Shown in pieces: positions 43,980-55,760 of a stretch of DNA of 64,000 nucleotides. The stretch covers positions 159,024,875-159,088,874 of the forward strand of contig CP136062.1 of assembly GCA_032622095.1 (NCBI GenBank), written 5' to 3'. The DNA is from Siphonodentalium dalli (lineage: Eukaryota; Mollusca; Scaphopoda; Gadilida; Siphonodentaliidae). Both the position numbers and the translations under genes were made by a program. The notes below the pieces were generated by a model. That model was not told the DNA's origin and searched no databases. It saw only the letters and a list, made by a program, of their open reading frames with translations. The stretch's first letter is position 1, and each line of letters begins with the position of its first letter.

Positions 43980-44260
43980 TTACGAGAAATATTTTTCCCA
44001 AAGCTACTGGACTCCCATAAGGAGAGGAAGAAATACAGAAGCACGAGCGGTCAATACATTCGTATTCTACTGTATAATTTTACGCATCACTTAAAGTGTT
44101 TTCTATTTTGTCGATATGGTTAAGCACGTGGCTTTCCATACATTCTAACGTTTGTAGGGTATGTCTTTAAACTTAAAGGTAGCGTGGTTTCCCCACTAAA
44201 CGTCAACGACTATCCTTTAATCTGGGGATCTTATCTTGATCTTCGTCTCTGACTCTGTCC
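43980..44260 (-). promoter_or_regulatory. Probable 5' UTR and promoter of the apyrase gene
   Basis: This interval precedes exon 1 in transcript direction. It holds pyrimidine-rich leader-like sequence next to the ATG and a perfect palindromic E-box CACGTG at 44125-44130, about 150 bp upstream of the ATG. Genes of lysosomal proteins often carry extended CACGTG sites, but the flanks here match that longer consensus only partly. No clear TATA box. A TTAA-flanked foldback element begins at 44264 and bounds the region. Confidence 0.35.
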
Positions 44261-44263
44261 GAA

Positions 44264-44852
44264 TTAAAGGGGTACTGTACGCCATTTTCATTAAATTTCC
44301 GGTGACAACAACGATCTAATATCGATAATATACAGAAACATAAGTAATTTGAGTCGAAGATGTATTCTGTAAACGCTCAGGTTAATAGGCTATCTTAAAA
44401 TTTAATAATTTAAAAGTTAATAATTTGATATAAATTGAATTTATGACTGGAGCCATAAAATGGCGTCAATTAAATTACGAATTTCCGTAATCAAACAAAG
44501 TAATTGAGGGATACTGGATTGTTAAACCGATCGCACACACGATCGCTTAAAATATTATGATGATACGGGGAGAACACTCAAGCCACTCACTGACTAGCGA
44601 TGATACAATAACTTAAATTATTATATGGGACTAGTATGCCTATAATATAACTTATTTTATTCATTTGGTTGAAAACTGTACAAAAATTACTCGACAACGA
44701 CAATTTGTATTTTTGCATTCCAGTAAATTTGTCATCCGTAACACTACTTCGTACTCAACAGACTTTCAAATAATGAAAAAAATGTTACCTTATTCTCCGA
44801 CTCGGAGACTATAGAAACCAACAACAACATTTGGCGTACAGTACCCCTTTAA
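44264..44852. mobile_element. Family G TTAA element upstream of the apyrase promoter
   Basis: TTAA|AGGGGTACTGTACGCCA at the left and TGGCGTACAGTACCCCT|TTAA at the right, 589 bp. About 285 bp upstream of the exon 1 ATG, so part of the upstream regulatory DNA. No ORF. Confidence 0.88.
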
Positions 44853-44984
44853 GGGCTAATGTGGAGGTGGTATTCCCCATCGGCATTCGTTACAACAATT
44901 GTAGTCATGAATTGCAATCACCATTCGTCCATAGCTGTTAAAATATCATCTATGAATTCTCTTTGGCAATCAACCCAAAGCATA

Positions 44985-45120
44985 TAAACGTTTCGTACAC
45001 TCTGGTCGATTCGTACCAATATTTTGGTTGTTTCGTACCAATCTTTTTGGTCGTTTCGTGCCATCGAAAAAAACTTTTTGGTTTTTCGTACCATCGAAAA
45101 AAACTATCGTAATTACTAGT
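44985..45120. repeat. Short tandem 'ggtcgtttcgtacca' repeats
   Basis: Four units of about 25-35 bp of 'tttcgtaccaat-tttttggt' and 'catcgaaaaaaact'. Confidence 0.7.
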
Positions 45121-45470
45121 ATTGAATGAAAAGATGTCTATTACCATTAATATTTTCTGTATTAATATATGTGAATATACTAGTAATTATGAAATCGGCG
45201 GTACCAGGTCTGTTCAGTATACTTGGTATGTTGTTACAGCGAAGGGTTGGCGATCACTGATTAGTCTTTAGAAGTGCTCATCAGTGATTTCACACTTTGC
45301 TGATGTGTCACCGTTTTGTTTTTCTTGTGTTTCCTAATTTAATATACCGCACACAGGTATGTTGTTACAACACAATTGTAGTCAGTGATTAGTCTTTAGA
45401 AGCACTAATCACCAAGTTCACACTTCGTACGGTTTGTTTTTACAGCATTCGCAAGTTGTTTTTCTTGACT

Positions 45471-45517
45471 CCTATAAATGATGCGGATCGCAAGAGCAAG
45501 GCATTCAGACAATAACC
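45471..45517 (+). promoter_or_regulatory. Candidate core promoter and short leader of the FLYWCH remnant
   Basis: 'cctataaatg' at 45471-45480 is a TATA-like box about 40 bp before the ATG at 45518; 'gcattcagac' at 45501-45510 could be the start region. Inference only, as the gene is broken. Confidence 0.35.
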
Positions 45518-46813
45518 ATGACTGATCTAGATTCTGACGTGAATTGTTTAGAGTGTTCCAGAGAAATGCGTCCAAGACAGCACGGTTTACAGTGTGAAGG
45601 TTAGTAATTTTTATTCTACTTACGTTTCAAATACGATTCGAATTCGTCAATCACATTCAATATACCTGTTCGTTGCCAAATACATAAATTTAATATAATG
45701 AATGCTCTTATTATTTGTAGGTTGTGAGAGATGACAACACCGAACATGTAATACCGGGATCAGATTGGTCATTAAAACAGCAACCCACATAGACTGGATA
45801 TGCATTGAATGTCAGCGTGTCACCACAGTAGAAGAGACAGCCAACGACCTGTACGCAACCACCGACATACCATCCTCCAACGACATACCAGCTGCCAACT
45901 TCGACATTGAAATGACGACGGTCAACAGCCAAACCACCGACACATCAGCCGCTAAATTCGACATTGAAATGACCGACGACAATATCACCGATCACTCCAC
46001 ATTCCATATTAATAAGACCTTCGACTGCCCTTCGGACCACGACGAGCCTTCTCTTCTACTCGAAGAACCAATGCCAATGGACATCGACCACCATCGAACA
46101 TACAAGGAAGTAGAAGGTGGAACGAAGAGAGGCAAACCGAAGCCGGTGAGAAACGATGGCTACACCTATACCATCAATCGAGTTACCAACGTATCAACAT
46201 ACTGGTGGTGTTCCAACCGACCAAAGACAGGTGGTTGTCCAGCGACGTTAACAGAGAAGAACTCTAGTTACAAAGAGGGCCATCAGCTACATAATCACCG
46301 ACCAGATAAGGTCCTAGATATTGAGCTTTCTGCAAAAACTACGACAGCTAGCGACACATGCAGACAACATCTTCGTCCCACCCGCGACTTTGACCGAAGA
46401 CCTCCTAAGGGATGAATACGAACGCAACCCCCGCGCCGACCTGCCGAAAACGGAAAATCTCACACGACAGACATACAGACACCGACAACGAATAAAACCA
46501 AAAGAGCCACGAGACAACACCTTCATCACAGACGTCGGCTTCCTTCCCGATGATTTCGTACAAGAAATTGCGCGACCATCCTGCAGTCAACCGTCCTGAT
46601 ATTCAGTTACTGCTTAGCTATGTAGAACATCAATGGATTGATTCAACGACAGACTACGAGGGTGGAACCCTGAGAACCAGCACCCTGCTGAAAGCCTGCG
46701 CGAAGTTGTTCGCTCCCATGCCAAAGACAATCACCGAAGTCACGAAACGACCAAGGTACGAAACGTCTAGAAGCCCAATAATCAACTCGAGGGAACCACG
46801 GAAAGCGAAATAA
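45518..46813 (+). pseudogene. Broken FLYWCH/MULE-type transposase-derived gene
   Basis: Exon 1 (45518-45599) encodes MTDLDSDVNCLECSREM... with Cys pairs, donor GAAG|gttagt; acceptor tatttgtag at 45720. Exon 2 continues G-CER then TGA where homologous proteins usually have Trp (CxxCxRWQHRxC, from memory of the family), then QHRTCNTGI and DWICIEC, completing a Cys/His finger. A FLYWCH finger follows at about 46090-46310 (GGTKRGK, GYTYTINR, STYWWCSNR, GCPATL, HNHRP). A frameshift near 46315-46325 leads to LRQLATHADNIFVPPATLTE and LPDDFVQ; a second near 46560-46575 leads to RPDIQLLLSYVEHQWIDSTT. The catalytic MULE transposase core expected between these is absent, so it is non-functional. I only describe the breaks. 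Confidence 0.75.
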
Positions 46814-46852
46814 TCAACGAGACGAAATCTCGTTTGATTATTTTGCTTTTAG
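46802..46852. repeat. Perfect short stem-loop after the FLYWCH remnant
   Basis: 'aaagcgaaataatcaacgag' is answered by 'ctcgtttgattattttgctt', a 20-bp stem with a tiny loop. It may be a terminus of the remnant element. Confidence 0.6.
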
Positions 46853-47004
46853 CAAGCCGAAGAGATGAAACGACAGAACCGCCGAAAGCGAGATAATTAC
46901 ATGAGATTTTGTTTCAATTCGAAACGAGATTTAAAGTCGAGAGTAACTTGCAGTTACAGTACCTGAGGGAACAAAGCACATGAGTCTTTATTGTTATTCA
47001 ACAG

Positions 47005-47850
47005 ATAGTGAACAACAGATTTCAACCACAGTTGTTGGAAATTTGTGTCAAAAACCCGAAAACAAATATCCCCACCCCTACTTAGTATATAAGTGACAAG
47101 TATGGAAAGCTGGTCGATAAATTTCATAAAACGAGCCCACCCATTTCCCCTCATAACCATGTCACCGCTCGTATCGTGTTCAATTACAACAATAAAAATA
47201 TTAATTTCAGAAAAGTATCACTTCCTAGTAAAATAAAACATATAAATGATATATTTCTTTTCATGTTTACAGTAAGTGCAGTAGAAAATTATCACTTTAT
47301 AATTACTTTTATCGTATACAACTTCCCAAACAACAGCGGCTCGCTGATTCCACGAGTCGCCATCCGAGAGTCAAGCACAGATAATAGCATTTGAAATTAT
47401 CTGTGCTTGACTCTCGGATGGCGACTCGTGGAATCAGCGAGCCGCTGTTGTTTTTCAAGATTCAATAAGATTTATTTCGTATTCAATATAATTATAATAT
47501 ATATATAACAATTCCTATTGTTTGGGAAGTTGTATACGATAAAAGTAATTATAAAGTGATAATTTTCTACTGCACTTAGTGACTTGAAGTTGAAACATGA
47601 AAAGAAATATATGTTTTATTACCGTACCAGGAAGTGATCAATACTTTTCTGAAATTAATGTTTTTATTGTTGCAATTGAACACGAAACGAGCGGTGTCAT
47701 GGTTATGAGGGGACATGGGTGGGCTTGTTTTATGAAATTTATCGACCAGCTTTCCATACTTGTCAATTATATACTAAGTAGAGGTGGGGATATTTGTTTT
47801 CGAGTTTTTGACACAAATTTCCAACAACTGTGATTTCAACAACAATATTT
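47005..47850. mobile_element. Foldback element with nested palindrome
   Basis: Outer arms of about 330 bp ('cagttgttggaaatttgtgt' ... 'aacttcccaaac' and complement) enclose an almost perfect 123-bp palindrome at 47333-47455 built on 'acaacagcggctcgctgatt' and 'tcgccatccgagagtcaagc'. The right arm has an AT-rich insert at about 47460-47520. No ORF spans it. Confidence 0.85.
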
Positions 47851-48498
47851 TAAACTACCTTGCCATTTGAACAGATCATTTATTTCTCATTTATTCACTA
47901 CATATATCTTGAGTCGTGTATGTTTTCTTGATAACAGCATTTTATAAATTCTTCACGATCATTTGGGGCAAGAAATTACAAAGATTTGCAAGGAGCCCGT
48001 CCATTTTCAGTTTCCCGTTTTCGATGTAAACGTGTGAGCATCCATTGAGTTACCTCCCCTCTCAGGTGCGCGGATAAGGTTACACTGGTGTAAATATTTC
48101 CCATAGGCTTCAATGTTAACGTTTGTTGATCTGCATCAGAGGTCAAATGGAAACTGTTCAAACTGCCTTCGGATTATGTGAGCTTGACATCTGTGGAAAC
48201 TTTCCCAATAAAAAAACAACACCGTCTAGCAGGGAATCCACTTCAAATTTTCGTTTTTTCATGACTAGGGTCAGTTCCGCACTAAAAAAATATTGTCATT
48301 TTTTCAATCACACTTAAAATTTCTAAACAGCCACAACAGACTTCACCTTTAATGAATGGTCCTCTTGGCAAATGAAGTTTGTGGGAGAATGATTCCTTGA
48401 ATTGTTGTCAACAGTTTACATTTAATTCATGCAACCAATCACAGCCCAGAGTGTTTTAACTGTGAAACTCTATACTCCTCCCGCAACCGCAGGGGATT
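47851..48498. other. No gene recognised
   Basis: AT-rich spacer between two foldback structures. A block near 48090 ('cccataggc', 'gtgttaacgtt' type) resembles 38540. No coding support. Confidence 0.4.
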
Positions 48499-51400
48499 GT
48501 GTCCTTCAACTTTTAAGCAATGTTAACAAGAAAAAAAAGTGGCCGTGTAGACTCCAGACAAAATGGCGTCCATCATGGCCGCCGTTTTTCGGACCAGACC
48601 CTAAGTCAGTTTTATGCAAATTATAGCGGGAAAATCTTGTAAAATGTATACAAATGTATATATTTTCGTGAAGCTGAGACATAATGACACATTTTTGAGC
48701 CAAAATTTAAACTCACTATCCAAGATGGCCGCCAAAATGGCCACCGGAAGTTGAAAATATAAATTTTTTTCACAAATGTCTTCTAGATCAATTCATGCTG
48801 TTTGGAACTGGTTGAGTAATGCAACTTTATTTTGTGTTTTGTATATTAACTGATCATTGGAGCAACGAAATATGCAATTATTGGGGTCCTAACCCCTTCC
48901 GATCCCTCAAAAATTCGATTTTACAGAATGCGGTATAAAATTTCACCAAAATTCACAATTGGGATTCTAGTCATATTTCAACAAGAAATGAACAGAACTT
49001 TGTAATGTAAGTGAGGCATATCATTAACTATTAATGTTCCAAATCACTGGAACCAAAATTCTTACTTTGGCTCAAAATGGCTGCCAATATGGCCGCCAAA
49101 ATATGGAAAATGGTAAATATTTCACCAGCGTGTCCTGCAATCGCTTACAAGTTGTGGTTGATGTATAAAATTGGATATTCTGCATTCTATACATTGAATA
49201 CTAACATGTCTGATGCACCATGGTTAATTGTTACTATTGTCACCCCTGACATCGTCAAAAATATTGGACTTTTCTCTCAAAAACTTGACATAAATATGGG
49301 CAAAAATTCACTTTTCAGGTTTGGACCATTTTTTCAGGTAAAATATAACTATCTTTGGATTGAAAGGTGTTTATTGTTTTGGTCTATTTTAAATGTATCA
49401 CACTACAGTGTTTATAGACTGAATTGCTCAAGATGGCTTCCAAAATGGCAACCAAATTTGTAGAATGTTAATTTTGTACATATATCCCGAACATTCTCTG
49501 CATTATCCGAAAAGGTAGCATATTGTGACTCACTTGCTTATTATACATGTTATTTAATTAACTGACAACTACATGTTCTATTCTGGTTGTCTCAGTTCCT
49601 TTTGGAGCATGACAAATTCATTTTAAAGTATGCAATTTTGCTGAGAACCTCTTTTGTAATTTTGGCCACATTTATTGAAAGGAAATGGGCAGAACTTTGA
49701 TACAGAACTGAGATGGATCATAATCTTTGGCTATTCTGGTCCATTATGATAAAAAAAATGTCAACATGATACAGTGTAGATGCCAAGATCATAGCCAGGG
49801 AGTTACTCTGTGATCATATGTGAGGTGAATAGGTATACAGGGAGTTATTGTATGTCATGACTGATGTGAGTAGGTATACAATGAGTGACTATATGGTTAT
49901 TAGTGGGTTGTCCATGGTAAGATGCATCTAGGTATACAGGGAGAGGTCATGGTCAGGTGTGATGTCAATCGGTATGCATGGAGTGACTCTATGGTGTATG
50001 ATTGTGTATATTCAGTACGTGTGCAACCGGTGTACCTGTATGGTCACTGGTGTATGGATATAGCTACATGGTCATCTATGTGTTGATTATGTATATATGG
50101 AGTGACTGTAAGGTCCTGGGAGGTATGTGCATGTGTTGTCTGTATGATCATGGATGGGGTGTGTGGATAAATAGGGAGTGATTTTATGGTTACGGTTAAT
50201 GTGTACATTTATACATGGAATAATGTACGGTCATGATTGAATATGAATACCTGGAGTAAGCTGGGTGGACATTATCGAGGGTGTGGTTATATAGGGAGTG
50301 TCCGTGTGGTAATGGTGGGATGTATATTTATATATCTCGTGGATGTATTATCATTTGTGGGGTGTACCGGGGTATAAGGCTTAGCTGTATTATCATGGAT
50401 GGCGTGTATGATTATGCAGTGAATTGCTGAATTGTCATGTGTGAGGTGTATATGCAAGTATGGAGTGTTTGAGTGGTCGTGTGTGGGGTTGTGTTGTATA
50501 TCTGGAAGGGCTGAATGGCCATTAGTGAGATTTACATGTACACCTGGAGTAAATCTATAGTCTAGGGTGAGCTGCATATGTATATCGAGTGGTTATATGA
50601 CTATGTGTGTCAAATAGGTATACAAGTAGTGACTATATGGTTAATAGTGAAATGAGAACATGTAGGTATACAATACAGTAGTGACTATGGTCACAAATGT
50701 AATGAACATCTATACAGGGGGTGACTAAATGGTCATGTGTCAGGCGTATGAGTATACCTGGTGCTCCTGTTTGGTGACTCGTGGCGGTATGGTCATGTGT
50801 AGGTTATACCAGTATAACACGTGTTGCTTTATTGTCATGGGCGAGGGATATGTGTATCTAGCGAGTGGCTATATGGCCATGGATGAGGTGGACATGCATA
50901 CATGGAGTGACTATAGTGACATGGATGGGGTGTATTAGTATATCTTGAGTGGCTATTCGGCTATGGTGTGACAAATAGGGATACAAGGAGTGACATGGCC
51001 AGTGTTGAGGCGAATATGTATACAAGGATTGACCATGATCAAGTATGAATGTTTTGAATAGGTACACACGGGGTGACTATATGGCCATAGGTCAGATGAA
51101 GGAGTATACCAGGTGACATGGGTGAGGGTATGAGTATGAAGCGAGTGGCTATATGGCCATTGGTGAGGTGCATATGTATACCTGAATGACTTTATGGCCA
51201 TTGGTGTGGTGTTGATGTAGATATTGATTATCTATTTGACCATGCGTTTGGAGAATATGTATACAGGGGGTGACCTTATGGCCAAGGCCCAATGGTGAGA
51301 TGAATGGGTATACAGGGAGTGACTATATGGTTATGGGTCATGTTTAGGAGTATACCCGGTGTGCCTGCATTGTGACGCATGGCTGTATGGTCATCCGTGG

Positions 51401-53213
51401 TCATGGATCAGGTGTACATGTATACAGTGGGTCACTATATATTGTTATGTCTGTGGTGTTTATGTATATATGTAATGACTGTGTGCTAATGGGTGACTAT
51501 CGCTTTCCACGCTTATCACCCCCATCTACATAAACATCATCAAGATGGAGAACTCTCTGACATGACCTCTTTATTGATTAATATACCCTTGAGTTATTGT
51601 AGAAAGCGATAGCCACCCAATATACAACCCACCCATTACCACCAAGATATAACCCACCCATTACCCAAGTCACTCCATATGTACATAAACACCACACAAA
51701 TGACAACATAGTAACCCACTTTATACACGTACACCTGATCATGCAGCCATACTTGGTTATACCCGTACATACCACAAATGACGATACAGCCACGAGTCAC
51801 CATGCATGAACACCGGGTATACACCTACACCCGACGCATGACAAAAAGTCACTCTATGTATACATATTCACTACATGCACGATCATACAGTCACTCATTG
51901 TATACATATTCACCTCACCATGGACCATACAGCCGCTGCATGTATACCTATTCGCCATACACATGACCATAGAGTCAATCCAGGTAAACATATTAATCTC
52001 AGTTCCGTCTCAAAGTTCTGCTCATTTCCTTTCAATAATATGGCCAGAATCACAAAAGAGGTTCTCCGCAAAATTCCATACTGCAACTTTAAAATGAATT
52101 TGTCATGCCCCATACGGAACTGGAACAAATATAATAAAACGTATTTGTCAGTTAATTAACTAATACGTAAAATAACCATGTGAGTCACAATTTGCTATCT
52201 TTTTCGGATAACGCAGAGAATAATGTTCGGGATATGTTAACTTTTAATTTTTTACAAATTTGGTTGCCATTTTGGAAGCCATCTTGAGCATTTCAGTCTT
52301 TAAACATCACAGTGTGACACACTTAAGATAGACCAAAACAATAAACACCTTTGATACCAAAGATAGTTGCAGTTTACTTGAACAAATGGTCGAACCCTGA
52401 AAAGTGAATTTTTGCCAATATTTTTGTCAAGTTTGTGAGAGAAAAATCCCATATTTCTGGTGATGTCAGTCCTGACAATAGTAAAAATGATCCATGGTGC
52501 ATTAGACATGTTAGTATGCTATGTATAGAATACAGATTAGCCAATTGTATACATCAACCACAACTTGTAAGCGATTGCAGGACACGCTGGTGTAATATTT
52601 ACCATTTTCCATATTTTGGCGGATATTGGCCGCCATTTTGAGCCAAAGTAAGAATTTTGGTCCCAGTGATTTGGAACATCAATAGTTAATGATATGCCTC
52701 ACTTACAGTACAAAGTTCTGTTCATTTCTTGTTGAAATATGACTAGAATCCCAATTGTGATTTTTTGTGAAATTTTATACCGAATTCTGTAAAATCGAAT
52801 TTTTGAGGGATCGGAAGGGGTTGAGACCCCAATAATTGCATATTTCGTTGCTCCAATGATCAGTTAATATACAAAACACAAAATAAAATTGCATTACTCA
52901 ACCAGTTCCAAACAGCATGAATTGATCTAGAAGATATTTGTGAAAAAATGTTATATTTTCAACTTCCGGTGGCCATTTTGGCGGCCATCTTGGATGGTGA
53001 GTTTAAATTTTGGCTCAAAAATGTGTCATTATGTCTCAGCTTCACGAAAATATATACATTTGTATACATTTGACAAGATTTTCCCGCTATAATTTGCATA
53101 AAACTGACTTAGGGTCTGGGCTGAAAAACGGCGGCCATGATGGACGCCATCTTGTCTGGAGTCTACACGGCCACTTTTTTTTCTTGTTAACATTGCTTAA
53201 AAGTTGAAGGACA
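48499..53213. repeat. Giant inverted repeat of 4.7 kb with satellite core
   Basis: Left arm 48499-49715 is the reverse complement of right arm 51996-53213 (about 1.2 kb each), for example 'tccttcaacttttaagcaat' at 48501 against 'attgcttaaaagttgaagga' at the far end. The arms carry 'caagatggccgccaaaatgg' blocks. The core (49800-51985) is a degenerate satellite of 'tatacagggagtgactatat' and 'ggtcatg-gtgaggtg'; after about 51500 its units run inverted. Paired open frames in the arms mirror each other and look non-coding. Confidence 0.9.
49800..51985. repeat. Degenerate 'gtatac-gg-gtgactatatggtca' satellite, inverted at one end
   Basis: Some thirty loosely conserved units of 50-75 bp run forward to about 51480. 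An inverted pair 'ggtgactatcgctttc' (51494) and 'gaaagcgatagccacc' (51602) marks the switch, then units read as complement to 51985. Confidence 0.8.
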
Positions 53214-54540
53214 TAATAAGGAACAAAATGAGTGGGGTGAAGTTAAGTCCCAGGGGGGGTGCAAGGGTACCCATATTAGCTCCCGGACTAGCTTGCATGG
53301 GCTATATGGATAGGAGCAACGTTTCAAGACTTACATTTTTCCCGAATCCGTTCATCGGATGCGTTTGTCTTGCGAAACTACCCGCACATGTGTGCTGTTT
53401 CGTTCCGTTGTGATCATACGAAAGCTGTCCGATAGTCGTGCGTTTCAACTTTCAGTCATCTTCAGCATGGAAACCTAAATATGCATGCCTATAGATCTAA
53501 CCCGACTAAAAAATCCGAGATATATTCCTAATGACAGCCTTTCTCCACAATATTTCCCAAAATATATATCACAAACACGAAATAGTCACACACCCCTACT
53601 AGTCGGATTCCTTATGTCGAAAAAAAATGGTCGCGCGTTTTCGGAATGTTAAAAGCGATATGAGAACAGTTTCTATACCACCAACACTGTGTCTATTTTC
53701 AGAATCTACCTGTTTCCAGCTTGATATTTTAGTGGAAACAGGTTTGTGTGAGGCTTTTGTTTGTGTACCTCTATTTTTTTCACATCCACCTGGTAATAAA
53801 ATCATGCTATTACGCATAGCAAGTTCGGTTAGTGGCTTTCTTTGTTCTTAGAAATTGAAAAACATGGAGAGATCTTGCCACAAATTACTTAATTACAAAT
53901 CTTAATGTGGAATTTATCATAAAATCATCAGATGAATTGTATTTATGACTGCATTTTCATTTTTCTTTCCCAAATATTAAGGCATTGTATATTCTTAAAA
54001 TTAGCTAGATCCCATATAGACGAACATAAACAATCTACAAGGATATCTTGATCATATGCCACAAACAAAACTTCGATACATCAATTTTTGGTAAAGATAT
54101 CACAGAAAAGCTAACCCTACCCCCACCCTCACTGATTTCACAAGCCAGATTCCTTTGGTCGAAAACAGCGGTCGCGCAATTTCGGATTGTCTAAAACGAC
54201 ATGCGAACGGTTTATTTATCAATAGCGTGTCTAGTTTCAGAGTTTACCTGTGTCTAGTTGAAAATTTATTGGAAAAAAGTATTTTTGGACTGTTTTAAGA
54301 ATTTAAAGAGCGTTTGCTTATTATACAAATATTAATCCTCATAACTAACCTTCTGGTGGATGTGCGAGTTGAAATTAACAAAAGTATAAAATATAGCGGT
54401 CTACTTTCAGAGTCTACTTGTTTCCAGTCTGACATTTTAGTGGAAACAATTTGTTTGGACGGTTTTAAAATTTTAAAGAGCGTTTCCTGATTATACAGAT
54501 ATTAACTAACACGATTAGCCTTTTCATGAATTGTGCGAGT
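53214..54540. repeat. Diverged repeats of 150-500 bp, no gene
   Basis: 'ggtcgcgcgttttcgga', 'ctattttcagaatctacctg' and 'gatattttagtggaaaca' at 53627-53740 recur at 54168-54275 and partly at 54398-54450, with 'ttttaaagagcgtttcctga' shared by the last two. Chance frames only. Confidence 0.6.
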
Positions 54541-55129
54541 TGAAATTATTTTTGAGAATGATGTCGTCAGATAAGTCTCCGCGGGTAGTGTACTACAGTT
54601 GCGAACAAAACTAACGTTGGACCCTATATAGAGTTTGACAATTTACTCAAATGTTCACATTGGTGGAACTTAATGGCTATCATATGCATGGCTCTTGCAT
54701 GTAATATATCGTAACTACATGTGATTTTGCCAAATTAACTTGCAATATAGTCAGGCCACCAGATACAGTAGTTGATAAAAATGTGGTTCACATCAATCAT
54801 ATACATCACAATCACGTGCTTCGGTGATAATGTCCACTATTCTACAAATGTAATGTTTATCATGACTACTGTTTCAGGATTTCGTTGTAAAATTGATGGA
54901 TTGTTTTCTCATCAATTGACAAAATTAATGTTTATTGCCAGGACGAAGTACCGCATAATACGGAGTTGTGTGCTAACAATTCTGCGAGTCATATTTATGT
55001 AAGTGGACATGGGAATATTTTTTTTATTTCGTGGCCACGAAATAACTAATTGTGATATACGATCGTCAGTCCCATTGTTGTAATTGAAGCGGATAGAGAT
55101 GATCTGGTTGTAGTTGTCCACCATCTTGG
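54541..55129. other. No gene recognised
   Basis: AT-rich, with a weak inverted pair around 54925-55030. No splice-supported frame. Confidence 0.35.
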
Positions 55130-55760
55130 CATGAGCCGCGGCGATTTGAGATAAAGGGTGTTGTGGGGTGGCCCGTAAAACAAATTAAGTATCACCCCTT
55201 TCACCAACCCGGGGCCACCCTACAGCACCAATTATACCACATGAAACGGTTAAGGGGCCGAGAAATTGTATATATAGGTGCCATATTTGAACCATCTGGG
55301 GCGGACATTTTGGATCTGGGATGGTGAAAGCGGGTGAATATTTAGTTTGTCTCATCAGGGGTCACCATACAACACACTGTATTCGACCTAAAATGGGGGG
55401 GGGGGCAATTGCATGGTACCATATATGGACCCCTCTGATCATTTATCATTTTCGATCGATTGGGCTGAAAGTGTGAAAATTTAGGTTGCTTTGTGAGCTA
55501 CCGTACAACACCCTTTATTTGATCTATATCGGTCAAGTCGAGAAATGATGTGTACCTTATTTGGCCCCTTCTCAGCTGCGACCATTTTGGATCGGGTATG
55601 GTTGAAAGGGGTGAATATTTATAAGTTTGTTTTTGGGCCCACCCTACAAAACCCTTTATTTGACTTAAATCGGTCAATATATATGCCGAGTGAAATGTCA
55701 TTCCCATTCGATCCCTTGTGGTAAAAACTAATGAATATTCAGTTTTTCTTGGAGCCACCT
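55130..55760. repeat. Diverged tandem repeat of about 120-130 bp
   Basis: About five units with 'caccctacaacaccctttat', 'ttgacctaaatcggtcaa', 'ccattttggatcggg' and 'ggtgaatattta'. A poly-G run at 55397-55406. Confidence 0.7.

Noticed and set aside
46321-46599. Functional FLYWCH gene
   Set aside because: A premature TGA, two frame changes and loss of the transposase core indicate a dead copy unless unseen splicing applies.
49077-49463. 128-codon frame in the left arm of the giant inverted repeat as a gene
   Set aside because: Its partner in the right arm is broken, no domain is recognised, and the frame follows ATGGC-rich repeat DNA.
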